Shown here: positions 8,493 to 16,873 of the stretch, in pieces
Position numbering within the stretch: the first letter of the stretch is position 1
How the letters are laid out: each line of letters opens with the position of its first letter
Assembly: GCA_050943735.1 (NCBI GenBank)
Contig: JBMNPT010000001.1
Span: 124,001-188,000, forward strand
Reading direction: 5' to 3'
Origin: JBMNPT01 sp050943735
GTDB taxonomy: Bacteria; Bacillota; Clostridia; Oscillospirales; RGIG577
DNA length: 64,000 bases
Notes under the pieces: generated by a model
The model's input: the letters and a program-made list of their open reading frames with translations, nothing else
Told to the model about the DNA's origin: nothing
Databases searched by the model: none
Program-made: the position numbers and the translations under genes

Positions 8493-8508
8493 TGTTTCAC
8501 GTGAAACA
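8493..8508. promoter_or_regulatory. parS centromere-like site 1
   Basis: TGTTTCACGTGAAACA is a perfect 16-bp palindrome that matches the widespread Firmicutes parS sequence. It sits 78 bp upstream of soj, where ParB loading is expected. Confidence 0.93.
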
Positions 8509-8528
8509 GCAAAAATACCTGGTCAAAG

Positions 8529-8544
8529 GGTTTCACGTGAAACA
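8529..8544. promoter_or_regulatory. parS centromere-like site 2
   Basis: GGTTTCACGTGAAACA differs from parS site 1 only in the first base and keeps the core GTTTCACGTGAAAC. It starts 20 bp after the end of site 1 and lies directly behind the noc terminator. Confidence 0.9.
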
Positions 8545-8548
8545 AAAA

Positions 8549-8569
8549 TGAGGGCCACAAAGGCCCTCA
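8549..8569 (-). terminator. Terminator overlapping the noc stop codon
   Basis: TGAGGGCC (8549-8556) pairs with GGCCCTCA (8562-8569), and the minus strand continues with TTTTTG. The noc stop codon TGA forms the base of the stem, so it ends the noc transcript right before the parS sites. Confidence 0.75.
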
Positions 8570-9412
8570 AACTGTTTTATTTTCTTCCGGCTGCCGGGCC
8601 TCTTTGGGAATCAAAATCACATATTCAATGTAGTCATCTGTCTCCTTCTTTTTGGCCTTGGCATCCACACCCGACTGCTGCATCACCTTGAGTGCATGGT
8701 TGATGGTATTGACAAAAATCCGCATATCCTTGAACACAAACATTTTTTTGCTTTCCCGTTTCTCCCGATTTTCCAACAGCCGGTCAATCAATTCTTCCGT
8801 CTGCTTCACATTGCAATTGTTTTTAATCACATACTTAACCACCTTTTCCCGATCCACATCGCTGGTCAATTTCAAAAGTGCCCGGGCATGTCGTTCGGTG
8901 AGACCATATTTTTGAATCAAATTGCGCACCGAATCGGGCAGTTTCAAAATTCGCAATTTGTTGGCCACAGTCGACTGGGTTTTGCACAACTTTTTCGCCA
9001 CTTCCTCCTGGGTGAATCCATAGAGGTCAATGAGCTTTTTGATTCCTTCTGCCTCTTCAAAAAAATTGAGATCCCGGCGCATGATATTCTCAATCAGTGC
9101 CAATACGGAAGAATCCTCATCACTGGCGTCCATTACCAGAGCAGGAATGGTAGTAAGCCCCGCCTTATGGGCTGCCCGCAACCGGCGCTCGCCTGCAATG
9201 AGTTCATAATAATCACCCATCCGCCGCACGGAAATGGGCTGGAGCACTCCATAGGTCCGAATGCTGTCGGCCAGCTCACTGAGATATTCGGTTTGAAATT
9301 CACGGCGGGGCTGATTGGGGTTGGGATAAATTCGATCAATGGCAATTTCCTGTACCCGGGATTCCTCGGGAACCTTCTGTTTGGTCAAACTGTGATAAAT
9401 GGTTTGCAGCAT
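8567..9412 (-). CDS. noc: Nucleoid occlusion protein Noc (ParB family)
   Basis: The start ATG 9412-9410 follows GGAGG at a 9-bp distance and gives 281 residues. The N-terminus MLQTIYHSLTKQ is short, with hydrophobic and basic residues, compatible with the membrane-targeting amphipathic helix of Noc. A CTPase fold with AGERRLRA and ENIMRRDLNFFEEA, an HTH (TQEEVAKKLCKTQSTVANKL) and a dimerisation tail follow. Position between rsmG and soj is the classical Noc locus. Noc blocks division septa over the nucleoid by binding its own DNA sites. A 14-bp palindrome just upstream of the ribosome site may be one. Confidence 0.9.
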   Translation of the reverse strand: MLQTIYHSLTKQKVPEESRVQEIAIDRIYPNPNQPRREFQTEYLSELADSIRTYGVLQPISVRRMGDYYELIAGERRLRAAHKAGLTTIPALVMDASDEDSSVLALIENIMRRDLNFFEEAEGIKKLIDLYGFTQEEVAKKLCKTQSTVANKLRILKLPDSVRNLIQKYGLTERHARALLKLTSDVDREKVVKYVIKNNCNVKQTEELIDRLLENREKRESKKMFVFKDMRIFVNTINHALKVMQQSGVDAKAKKKETDDYIEYVILIPKEARQPEENKTV

Positions 9413-9426
9413 GGTATTTCCTCCTT

Positions 9427-9440
9427 CCCGGACGTCCGGG
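9427..9440. promoter_or_regulatory. Perfect palindrome in the noc leader
   Basis: CCCGGACGTCCGGG is a perfect 14-bp palindrome 14 bp upstream of the noc start codon, immediately before the GGAGG site. It resembles in size and CCCGG half-site the Bacillus Noc-binding sequence ATTTCCCGGGAAAT. It may be a local Noc or repressor site, or an RNA hairpin limiting translation. Confidence 0.45.
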
Positions 9441-9540
9441 GATGATGCAAAAGAACTGGAAATCATTTCCATATTTATAGAATACCATATTTTTCCTATT
9501 TTGCAAGAGTTTTTTCCATTTTTCTTCCAATTAAACAAAA

Positions 9541-9565
9541 AACGACCTGCTTTCCACAGGTCGTT
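9541..9565 (-). terminator. Terminator of the mnmE-mnmG-rsmG transcript
   Basis: AACGACCTG (9541-9549) pairs with CAGGTCGTT (9557-9565); the minus strand continues TTTTTGTTT. It lies 6 bp past the rsmG stop. Confidence 0.85.
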
Positions 9566-9571
9566 TGCCTA

Positions 9572-10288
9572 TCACAGCGGTTTTTTCCGGATTTTGCCAA
9601 AGGGACGGGGCAGATGAGATGGAGTGGGACGTTTTTTTCGCAAGATTACCAGACAGTGCTCCAAATCAGTTCCCGGGATGGGAGCGGAGCGAACCTCTTC
9701 CAGCGCAAAGCCCATGGAACCCACAGCAGTGCGGGCCTCTTCCACTTCCGCGGCCGCACCGGGACCTTTGAGAGCCACAAACACACCGCCCACTTTCACA
9801 TAGGCGCCGCACAGCTCCACCAATACTCGTAGATTGGCCACCGCGCGGGACACCGCCACATCATACTGCTCCCGGTGTTCCGGTTGACGGGCCGCTTCCT
9901 CGGCCCGGGCGTGAATACAGGTCACTTCTTCCAGCCCCAATGCGTCCACACAACCCTGCAAAAACCCAACCCGCTTGGCCAGGGAATCCAGCAGGGTCAG
10001 GGAGATGTCAGGCCGGGCCAGTTTAATAGGAAGCCCGGGGAACCCTGCACCGCAGCCCACATCCACCACCCGGCAGCCGGGAGTGAAACAGGACAGGGTG
10101 AGGGGATAGACGCTGTCCAGATGATGTTTGCGCATCACCTCAGGCGGGTCGGTGATGGCAGTGAGATTCATCACCTGATTGGTTTCCAGCAGCCGTTGGG
10201 TATACTCCAAAAACTGCTGCTCCTGCTCCGGGGTGAGAGGCAGGCCGTAGGAGGCAAATCCCTCCTGTAAAATCTGGATTTCGTTCAC
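9572..10288 (-). CDS. rsmG: 16S rRNA (guanine527-N7)-methyltransferase RsmG
   Basis: The 238-residue protein methylates G527 of 16S rRNA using S-adenosylmethionine. The SAM-binding motif VVDVGCGAGFPGLPI lies at about residues 69-83, followed by the acidic loop TLLDS and the basic C-terminal part. Its ATG overlaps the mnmG stop by 4 bp, so it is coupled to mnmG. Loss of this enzyme gives low-level streptomycin resistance in other bacteria. The reading frame is intact and of standard length. Confidence 0.96.
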   Translation of the reverse strand: MNEIQILQEGFASYGLPLTPEQEQQFLEYTQRLLETNQVMNLTAITDPPEVMRKHHLDSVYPLTLSCFTPGCRVVDVGCGAGFPGLPIKLARPDISLTLLDSLAKRVGFLQGCVDALGLEEVTCIHARAEEAARQPEHREQYDVAVSRAVANLRVLVELCGAYVKVGGVFVALKGPGAAAEVEEARTAVGSMGFALEEVRSAPIPGTDLEHCLVILRKKRPTPSHLPRPFGKIRKKPL

Positions 10289-12162
10289 GGTCTGCCTCCT
10301 CTCTGCTGCAGCCAGATGAGCAATACCGTCACGTCGGCAGGACTCACCCCGGAGATGCGGGAGGCCTGCCCCACATTTTCCGGACGGATGCGGGCCAGTT
10401 TCTGCCGGGCCTCCAGCCGCAGTCCGTCAATGGCTTCATAGTCAATATCCGGCGGCAGACGGCGGCCTTCCAGTTTGCGGAACTGCTCCACCTGGGTCTG
10501 CTGGCGGCGGATATACCCTTCATATTTATAGGAAATTTCCACCTGTTCCCACACTTCCCGGGGCAGCGGCTGACGCTCCGGGTCCAGCGGCGCCAGATTC
10601 TCATAGGTGAACTCCGGGCGTTTGAGCAGCTCGCTGAGCCGGATGCCCGCTGTCAAAGGCTTTTCCGCCAGAGTGGTGATGTACCGATTGTTTTCCTCGG
10701 TGCATTTCACCGTCACCTGCGCCACCCGCTTCTTTTCCCGGGCAATGGCCTCCATTTTTTCGGTAAACCGGGCATACCGCTCCGGAGAAATCAGCCCGAT
10801 TTCATACCCCAGCGGAGTGAGCCGTTCGTCGGCGTTGTCCTGGCGCAGCAGCAGCCGGTATTCGCTGCGGCTGGTCATCATCCGGTAGGGCTCGTTGGTG
10901 CCCTTGGTCACCAGATCGTCAATGAGGGTGCCGATGTACGCCTGACTGCGGTCCAGCACCACCGGTTCCTTGCCCTGAATTTTCCGAGCGGCGTTGATGC
11001 CGGCGATCAGCCCCTGGGCCGCCGCCTCCTCATAGCCAGAAGTGCCGTTGAACTGTCCTGCGCCGTACAGACCCTGTACCTTTTTGCACTCCAGCGTGGG
11101 CAGCAATTCCAGAGGATTGATGCAGTCATACTCAATGGCATAGGCGGTACGCATCACCTGGGCGTGTTCCAGACCGGGCAGGGTATGCAGCATGGCAATC
11201 TGCACATCCTCCGGCAGACTGGAGGAAAAGCCCTGAATGTACATCTCCTCGGTGTCCAGTCCCATAGGCTCAATGAATAGCTGATGCCGTTCCTTATCGG
11301 CAAACCGAACCACCTTGTCCTCGATGGACGGACAGTACCGGGGTCCAATGCCGGTGATTTTGCCGCTGTACAGGGGACTGCGATGCAGATTTTCCCGGAT
11401 GATCCGATGGGTTTCAGCATTGGTGTAGGTCAGGTGGCACACCATCTGATTGTCCCCAATGTCTTTGTTTTCGAAGGAAAAGGGGTAGATGATGTCATCT
11501 CCCCGCTGCTCCTCCAACTGGGAAAAATCAATGCTCCGGCGATTCACCCGGGCAGGTGTTCCCGTCTTGAACCGCATCAGGTCCAGCCCCAATTCCCGCA
11601 GAGAATCGGTGAGCCGGTTGGCGGCCACATTGCCGTCGGGCCCGCCATCGTAAAAGCAGTCCCCCACGATGATCCGGCCTCCCAGATAGGTACCGGTGGC
11701 GATGATCACCGCCTTCACCGGATGGACGGCGCCCAGATGGGTGGTGACCGATTCCACCCGGCCCTGAGGCGCGGCGATGGACACCACTTCCGCCTGTTTC
11801 ACTTCCAGGCCCTCCTGCTGTTCCAGCACCTGCTTCATGGCCATCTGATACCGCCGCCGGTCACTCTGTACCCGCAGGGAATACACCGCCGGTCCCTTGC
11901 CCTTGTTGAGCATCCGGCTCTGCAAAAAGGTCTTATCTGCGATTTTTCCCATCTCGCCACCCAGCGCATCGATCTCCCGCACCAGATGTCCCTTGCCAGT
12001 GCCGCCGATGGAGGGATTGCAGGGCATGTTGCCGATGCAGTCCAGATTGAGGGTGAACAGCGCGGTGGAAAGCCCCAGCCGGGCCGCCGCCAAGGCGGCT
12101 TCACAGCCGGCGTGACCCCCGCCGATCACCGCTACGTCATATGCCTTTGCCTGATAATCCAT
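10285..12162 (-). CDS. mnmG: tRNA uridine-5-carboxymethylaminomethyl synthesis enzyme MnmG (GidA)
   Basis: This 625-residue FAD protein works with MnmE to modify the wobble uridine (U34) of several tRNAs. The FAD site VIGGGHAGCEAALAAARLG is near residues 11-29. The CNPSIGGTGKGHLVREID segment (about 47-64) contains the conserved cysteine, and GTSGYEEAAAQG marks the second conserved region. It lies between mnmE (15-bp gap) and rsmG (4-bp overlap) in one leftward operon, so both halves of the MnmEG complex are co-expressed. Confidence 0.97.
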   Translation of the reverse strand: MDYQAKAYDVAVIGGGHAGCEAALAAARLGLSTALFTLNLDCIGNMPCNPSIGGTGKGHLVREIDALGGEMGKIADKTFLQSRMLNKGKGPAVYSLRVQSDRRRYQMAMKQVLEQQEGLEVKQAEVVSIAAPQGRVESVTTHLGAVHPVKAVIIATGTYLGGRIIVGDCFYDGGPDGNVAANRLTDSLRELGLDLMRFKTGTPARVNRRSIDFSQLEEQRGDDIIYPFSFENKDIGDNQMVCHLTYTNAETHRIIRENLHRSPLYSGKITGIGPRYCPSIEDKVVRFADKERHQLFIEPMGLDTEEMYIQGFSSSLPEDVQIAMLHTLPGLEHAQVMRTAYAIEYDCINPLELLPTLECKKVQGLYGAGQFNGTSGYEEAAAQGLIAGINAARKIQGKEPVVLDRSQAYIGTLIDDLVTKGTNEPYRMMTSRSEYRLLLRQDNADERLTPLGYEIGLISPERYARFTEKMEAIAREKKRVAQVTVKCTEENNRYITTLAEKPLTAGIRLSELLKRPEFTYENLAPLDPERQPLPREVWEQVEISYKYEGYIRRQQTQVEQFRKLEGRRLPPDIDYEAIDGLRLEARQKLARIRPENVGQASRISGVSPADVTVLLIWLQQRGGRP

Positions 12163-12177
12163 AGTCGCTCCTATCTC

Positions 12178-13554
12178 TTACTTGCCCAGACAGAACCGGG
12201 AGAAAATATCGCCGATGATGGCTTCCGAGGCGGTTTCCCCGGTGATTTCTCCCAGCGCGTCGATGGCGTCCTGCAAATCGATGGTGATGAGGTCAAAGGG
12301 CATTCCCGCCCCCAGAGAGGTCAGCGCTTGCTGTACACTCTCGTGGGCCCGCAGCAGGCATTCCCGCTGACGGGCATTGGTGACGATTTCCCCCTGCTCC
12401 AGACCGTCGATGCCCCGCAGACACAACTGCCGGACCACCTGTTCCAGCCGGTCCATGCCCTGTCCATCCTGGGCGGACAGCCATACCACCTGCTGGAATC
12501 GGGCCGGAATGTCCTCCCGGGCCACCGCTGGCTGCAAATCCTGCTTGTTGAGCAGTACCACCGTACGCTGGGGGTCCAGCTTTTCCAGCAGGGTTTCATC
12601 TTCACCGGTGAGAGGCTGGGAGCTGTCTACCACATAGAAAATCAGCTCCGCCTGCTCCAACAGGGCCATGGAACGCTCCACTCCCAGCTGCTCCACCCGG
12701 TCGCCGGTGGAACGGATGCCCGCGGTGTCATATAACCGCAGCAGTACATCCCCCAACCGGATCTTTTCCTCCACCACGTCCCGGGTGGTGCCGGCAATGT
12801 CGGTGACAATGGCCTTGTCATAGCCGGCCAGCAGGTTGAGGATGGAGGATTTTCCCACATTGGGCCGCCCTACGATGGCGGTCTGAATGCCGTCCCGGAT
12901 GGCCCGGCCCGCTTCAAAAGACCCATACAGACGGCGCAGAGTGCTCTCCAGCTCCTGGAGCCGGGACAGTGTTTCCTCTTCCGCCAGATGGGGGGTGTCT
13001 TCCTCCGGATACTCCACCTCCACCAGAATGTCGGCACTCACCCGTACCAGCGCTTCCCGCAGCTGGGTGATGCGGCGGGCCATCTGTCCTCCCATCTGGG
13101 CGGCGGCATTGCGGCTGGCACCGCCGCTCTCCGCCTCAATGAGATCAATCACCGCCTCCGCCCGGGAGAGATCCATCCGGCCATTGAGAAACGCCCGTTT
13201 GGTAAACTCCCCCGGCTGGGCCAGCACCGCGCCCTGCTCCAAACACAGCCGCAGCACTTTATCGCACACATAGAGGCCTCCATGGCAGTTGATTTCACAC
13301 ACATCCTCCCCAGTATAGGTGCGGGGGGCGCGCATGACGCTCACCAGACACTCATCCACCAGCTGTCCATCGGCAGGGTCACAAATGCTGCCATAGGTGA
13401 GGGTGTGGGTGGGCCGATCGCTCAATCGTTTTCCCTTTTGGGAATGAAACAGCCTGTCCGCCACTTCCACCGACCGGGGACCGGACAGCCGCACAATGCC
13501 GATGCCTCCCGGGGCAAAGGGTGTGGAAATGGCCGCGATGGTGGTGTTTTCCAT
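12178..13554 (-). CDS. mnmE: tRNA modification GTPase MnmE (TrmE)
   Basis: The 458-residue GTPase is the partner of MnmG. It has an N-terminal folate-binding domain, a helical region, and an inserted G domain with GRPNVGKSS (G1), DIAGTTRD (G2/G3 region), DTAGI and NKQD. The C-terminus ends in FCLGK, the motif with the catalytic-loop cysteine. Length and order are standard. It opens the mnmE-mnmG-rsmG operon and is separated from jag by a terminator. Confidence 0.97.
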   Translation of the reverse strand: MENTTIAAISTPFAPGGIGIVRLSGPRSVEVADRLFHSQKGKRLSDRPTHTLTYGSICDPADGQLVDECLVSVMRAPRTYTGEDVCEINCHGGLYVCDKVLRLCLEQGAVLAQPGEFTKRAFLNGRMDLSRAEAVIDLIEAESGGASRNAAAQMGGQMARRITQLREALVRVSADILVEVEYPEEDTPHLAEEETLSRLQELESTLRRLYGSFEAGRAIRDGIQTAIVGRPNVGKSSILNLLAGYDKAIVTDIAGTTRDVVEEKIRLGDVLLRLYDTAGIRSTGDRVEQLGVERSMALLEQAELIFYVVDSSQPLTGEDETLLEKLDPQRTVVLLNKQDLQPAVAREDIPARFQQVVWLSAQDGQGMDRLEQVVRQLCLRGIDGLEQGEIVTNARQRECLLRAHESVQQALTSLGAGMPFDLITIDLQDAIDALGEITGETASEAIIGDIFSRFCLGK

Positions 13555-13680
13555 GGTTTTCGCCTCTCTTTCTCAAAAAATATCCACAACCCATTATAGG
13601 CAATGCCGCCTCAAATTGCAATGGCATTTCTCCACAGAAAACTTCTCTCAGCGACCACATCTCCTTCCTGCGGGCATAAA

Positions 13681-13712
13681 AAACGCTCCGGGGCACTCGC
13701 TCCGAAGCGTTT
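13681..13712 (-). terminator. Terminator of the rpmH-to-jag block
   Basis: AAACGCTCCGG (13681-13691) pairs with CCGAAGCGTTT (13702-13712) with one G-U pair, and the minus strand continues with a T-run. It lies 12 bp past the jag stop. Confidence 0.8.
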
Positions 13713-13724
13713 CTTCTTATAAAA

Positions 13725-14768
13725 TCAGTCTTCCTTGGCAGCCCGAGCCAGCTTTTCTCCTGCCACCGGAGTGGGTTTGTAACCGGTGGCGCTGCTCACC
13801 ATGGGTTCATCGGAACGGTCATCGCCCCGTCTGTCCTCCCGGTAGCTGCGCTTGCGGTCGCCACGACGGCGATCTCCCCGGTAACCGCGGCCTTCGCCGC
13901 CTCTTCCCCGGCCGCCACGGCCTTCCTGAGAGGCCTTGGTGGGCTTGCTCTGTACGCCGTCACAGGCGATGATCACCTTCCGGTTGGGCTCACTGCCAGT
14001 GGAATAGGTGCTCACCCCTTCAAAATCCTGCAGCGCGGCGTGAATGATCCGCCGTTCATAGGGATTCATGGGCTCCAGCGAAATGTTGCGGCGGTACTTC
14101 ACCGCCTTGCCGGCCAGCTTGGTGGCCAGACGCACCAGGGTTTCCTCCCGCTTCTGACGGTAGTTTTCGGTGTCCAGGGTCACCTTGATGTAGCCCTCTT
14201 CGTCCTTGTTCACCACCAGAGAGGTGAGATACTGCAGCGCGTCCAGGGTTTCACCCCGGCGGCCGATGATCACACCCATATCAGGACCGGACAGCACTAC
14301 CTTCATCTCCTCCGCCTGAGAGGTGATGCTGGTATGTACTTCCACACCCATTTTGCCGATCACATCTTCCAAAAAGGCAGCGGCAGCATCCATCTTTTCC
14401 TGAGGCACCTCGGATACAGCAGGCTTACGCTCTGCCTTTTCCACCTTGGGCTCTTCCTTCTTTTCCACCTTTTTCTCCGCTCTCTTTTCCACGGGACGGG
14501 CCGGTTTTTCCGGCTTTTCCTCTTTGGCGCGGATCTTTTCCACAGGAGCGGGCTTTTCTTCCACAACGGGAGCCACGGGCTCTTCCTCTTCTTCAGTGAG
14601 CAACGTCACTTCCACAATGCAGGGCTTTCCGCCAAATCCCAGAAATCCCTTGGTTTCATTTTGCAGAACCACCACAGAAATGTCGTCCTCGGTGCAGCCC
14701 AGCTGCTGGATGGCCTTCGCAATGGCAAGCTGTCTGGTCTTATCGCTGGCTTGAATTACTTTTTTCAT
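13725..14768 (-). CDS. jag: RNA-binding protein Jag/KhpB (Jag-N, KH, R3H) with RG-rich tail
   Basis: The 347-residue protein has a Jag-N domain (1-52), a long Glu/Lys/Pro linker (57-122), a KH domain with IIGRRG (167-172), an R3H domain with NPYERRIIH (235-243) and a tail. KhpB proteins bind RNA with KhpA and affect cell elongation and division. The tail (about 282-325) is rich in Arg-Gly repeats such as GRGGRGRGGEGRGYRG, which the shorter Bacillus homologue lacks; it suggests extra RNA binding or condensate formation. The gene lies 6 bp after yidC, the conserved arrangement. Confidence 0.93.
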   Translation of the reverse strand: MKKVIQASDKTRQLAIAKAIQQLGCTEDDISVVVLQNETKGFLGFGGKPCIVEVTLLTEEEEEPVAPVVEEKPAPVEKIRAKEEKPEKPARPVEKRAEKKVEKKEEPKVEKAERKPAVSEVPQEKMDAAAAFLEDVIGKMGVEVHTSITSQAEEMKVVLSGPDMGVIIGRRGETLDALQYLTSLVVNKDEEGYIKVTLDTENYRQKREETLVRLATKLAGKAVKYRRNISLEPMNPYERRIIHAALQDFEGVSTYSTGSEPNRKVIIACDGVQSKPTKASQEGRGGRGRGGEGRGYRGDRRRGDRKRSYREDRRGDDRSDEPMVSSATGYKPTPVAGEKLARAAKED

Positions 14769-14774
14769 GGTCCA

Positions 14775-15863
14775 TCACTCCTCAAAGATATTTTTGGAGT
14801 TGTCCTTTTTTTCCGGCTCCGCCGGCTGCTGGGACTCCTCTTCTTCCTCTTCTTCACTGGCCTCCTGGGCTTCCTTCTGGGCCTCTTCCTGCAGACGCTT
14901 GGCCTCTTCCTGCATCAGACGGGCCTTCTCCCGCATTTCCTCCGCCTCTTCGGCTTTGCGGCGAATGGCTTCCTTACGTTCTGCCTTGCGTCTGGCTTTT
15001 TCCTCTTCCTTGGTGAGGGGCTTGGTCTTTTCCACCGGGAAGATCTTGTTCAGTGCGAACTGCTGTACAATCATCATCACGCTGGAGATAATCCAGTAAA
15101 TACCCACGCCGGCGGGCATCATGAAGGTAAACCACAGGGACATGGCAGGCATGGTGATGAGCATGGAACGGTTCATGCTCTTGGTCTGCTCATTGGCCAT
15201 GGCGGCACTGGGACCGTAATTGGCCGAATACCAGCTGGAGAGAAAACCTGCCAGCGCGGCCAGAATGGGAATGAGGATCAGCGGATCCAGCGCCAGCTCA
15301 GGGGTTTTGGCCAGATCCATCCCGAAAAAGTTGAAATCAATCATCTGCAGATCGGCAAATTCGGGAAATTTGTCGATGTTGAGAGACAGCTGATTGGCAA
15401 TGTCAATTTGATTGGCTTTGGCGAATTTGAGGACCGCATCGGCTCCTTCGCCAAATTTGCTCACGTCCATTCCCAGGGTGGTAACCACATGCTGGATCTG
15501 TTCCAGGGAAAGGCCCACGATGTACTGCAAGGGGGTGGTGATCACCCGGTACAGGGCATAGATGATGGGCAATTGAATGAGCAGCGGCAGACAGCCGGAA
15601 GTGGGATTGGCATTTTCCTCTTTGTAGAGCTTCATCAGCTCCTGGGACTGCTTTTCCCGATTGTTTTTGTACTTGCGCTGAATCTCCTGCACCTTGGGCT
15701 GCAGTTTGGCGGTTTTGGCCATGGCCTTTTGCTGGTGCACAGAGAGGGGGAACAGGATGGTCTTGATTACGACAGTGAACAGGATGAGGGCCAGACCATA
15801 GGAATTCACCCATCCATAGATGGTGCCCAGCAGCCATCCGAGAGCTTGATAAATAATAGTCAT
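14775..15863 (-). CDS. yidC: Membrane protein insertase YidC/Oxa1 family
   Basis: The 362-residue insertase places proteins in the inner membrane with or without SecYEG. The N-terminal helix is followed by the cytoplasmic loop with the conserved basic residues (PKVQEIQRKYKNN) and four or five more hydrophobic segments up to about residue 265. No lipobox cysteine is seen, unlike Bacillus SpoIIIJ. The last 90 residues are a highly charged coiled coil that becomes acidic (EEEEEE), probably a ribosome- or RNA-contacting tail. It sits in the conserved rnpA-yidD-yidC-jag block. Confidence 0.95.
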   Translation of the reverse strand: MTIIYQALGWLLGTIYGWVNSYGLALILFTVVIKTILFPLSVHQQKAMAKTAKLQPKVQEIQRKYKNNREKQSQELMKLYKEENANPTSGCLPLLIQLPIIYALYRVITTPLQYIVGLSLEQIQHVVTTLGMDVSKFGEGADAVLKFAKANQIDIANQLSLNIDKFPEFADLQMIDFNFFGMDLAKTPELALDPLILIPILAALAGFLSSWYSANYGPSAAMANEQTKSMNRSMLITMPAMSLWFTFMMPAGVGIYWIISSVMMIVQQFALNKIFPVEKTKPLTKEEEKARRKAERKEAIRRKAEEAEEMREKARLMQEEAKRLQEEAQKEAQEASEEEEEEESQQPAEPEKKDNSKNIFEE

Positions 15864-15908
15864 TCTTTTCTGATTCCTCCACTGTGGGGCATAGCCCCGG
15901 TGAATTTG

Positions 15909-16118
15909 TTAGGGCAGAGGGTCATACCCTCCAGGATGAAAGGGGTGACATTTCAGCACCCGTTTGATGGTCAAGTAGCTGCCCTTCCAAAAGCCGTACT
16001 TCTGATAGGCTTGCAGGGCATAAGTGGAACAGGTGGGATAAAACCGGCAGGTGGGAGGTTTGAGCGGCGAGATAAACCGCCGGTACAGCGAAATGAGAAA
16101 CACCATCAGTTGTTTCAT
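15909..16118 (-). CDS. yidD: Membrane protein insertion efficiency factor YidD
   Basis: A 69-residue basic protein with the family signature FRFYPTCSTYA-like (CRFYPTCSTYALQAY) and a C-terminal CHPFHPGGYDPLP motif. YidD is a peripheral membrane protein that helps YidC-dependent insertion. The ATG overlaps the rnpA stop by 4 bp. The conserved cysteines of the family are present. Confidence 0.95.
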   Translation of the reverse strand: MKQLMVFLISLYRRFISPLKPPTCRFYPTCSTYALQAYQKYGFWKGSYLTIKRVLKCHPFHPGGYDPLP

Positions 16119-16462
16119 GCTTTTTTCTCCTCCAACAGACTGAGTTTTTTGGCCAGATCCCGCATGGCGCGGGCCGTCTTATGGTAATCCGCATGAGCCA
16201 TGCGGAACCGGGACACCACCACGATGTCCAGCCCGTTTTGAAACTCGTCCTCCATGAGCCGATAGCTCTCCTTGATCAGACGTTTGATCCGGTTGCGCAC
16301 CACTGCCTTGCCGATTTTTTTGTTTACCGTAATGCCAAGGGTATTTTCCCCGGATTTATTTTTGTGCGCGTACAGAGCAAGGTAGGAATTGGCCTGGGTT
16401 TTCCCCCGGGTGTATAAAAACCGGAATTTTCGATTGCTCTTGATCATCGATGTTTTTTTCAT
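16115..16462 (-). CDS. rnpA: Ribonuclease P protein component
   Basis: The 115-residue basic protein supports the RNase P RNA in 5' maturation of tRNAs. The RNR-type signature KAVVRNRIKRLIKESYR (about residues 52-68) and the N-terminal KSNRKFRFLYTRGK match the family. It is coupled to yidD by a 4-bp overlap and follows rpmH with a 118-bp spacer that contains a hairpin. The M at position 6 is a possible alternative start. Confidence 0.95.
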   Translation of the reverse strand: MKKTSMIKSNRKFRFLYTRGKTQANSYLALYAHKNKSGENTLGITVNKKIGKAVVRNRIKRLIKESYRLMEDEFQNGLDIVVVSRFRMAHADYHKTARAMRDLAKKLSLLEEKKA

Positions 16463-16526
16463 AAGCGATCACCCACTGCGGCGCGTGTCTATATATAAGG
16501 AAATGACAGCGCCAACTGAGAATAAA

Positions 16527-16554
16527 CAAAAAGGCCACCTAGCGTGACCTTTTG
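16527..16554 (-). terminator. Hairpin between rpmH and rnpA
   Basis: CAAAAAGGCCAC (16527-16538) pairs imperfectly with GTGACCTTTTG (16544-16554). On the minus strand it follows rpmH and may attenuate read-through into rnpA, so that ribosomal protein output exceeds that of RnpA. Confidence 0.4.
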
Positions 16555-16580
16555 CTCCGCCGGAGCGGATGTGTTCGATT

Positions 16581-16715
16581 TTAGTGAGTCAGTCTTTTTC
16601 TGCCCTTGAGTCTTCTGGACTTCAGGACCTTTCTTCCGTTGGAAGTGTGCATTCTCTTACGGAAGCCGTGCACCTTGGAACGCTGTCTCTTCTTGGGCTG
16701 ATAGGTTCTCTTCAA
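16581..16715 (-). CDS. rpmH: 50S ribosomal protein L34
   Basis: The product is 44 residues, starting KRTYQPKKRQRSKVHGFR after the initiator and ending GRKRLTH, the universal L34 sequence. The start is TTG at 16715-16713, chosen because AAGGAGGTGG lies 5 bp upstream; the open frame continues further upstream, but that part is not L34-like. It is the first gene of the leftward rpmH-rnpA-yidD-yidC-jag block. Confidence 0.95.
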   Translation of the reverse strand: MKRTYQPKKRQRSKVHGFRKRMHTSNGRKVLKSRRLKGRKRLTH

Positions 16716-16843
16716 TCTTTCCACCTCCTTTTTGTGTTTGGCAAAAAGGTAAACACAGAGAAAAAAGCACCTGCCGGCCAGTGGCGGAGCCACTTGCTTC
16801 TCTCTATTTGCCATGTCTGCCTTTTGATGTCCAATTACATCTC

Positions 16844-16873
16844 ATTATATATTATAGAAATTTATCTTGTCAA
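16844..16873 (-). promoter_or_regulatory. Promoter of rpmH
   Basis: On the minus strand TTGACA (16873-16868) and TATAAT (16849-16844) are separated by 18 bp. Both hexamers are perfect consensus, as expected for a ribosomal protein gene. Confidence 0.85.

Noticed and set aside
14040..16187. Very long open frame on the plus strand opposite jag, yidC and rnpA
   Set aside because: It is an antisense shadow of conserved genes, is rich in His/Leu/Gly from reversed codons, and has no ribosome site.
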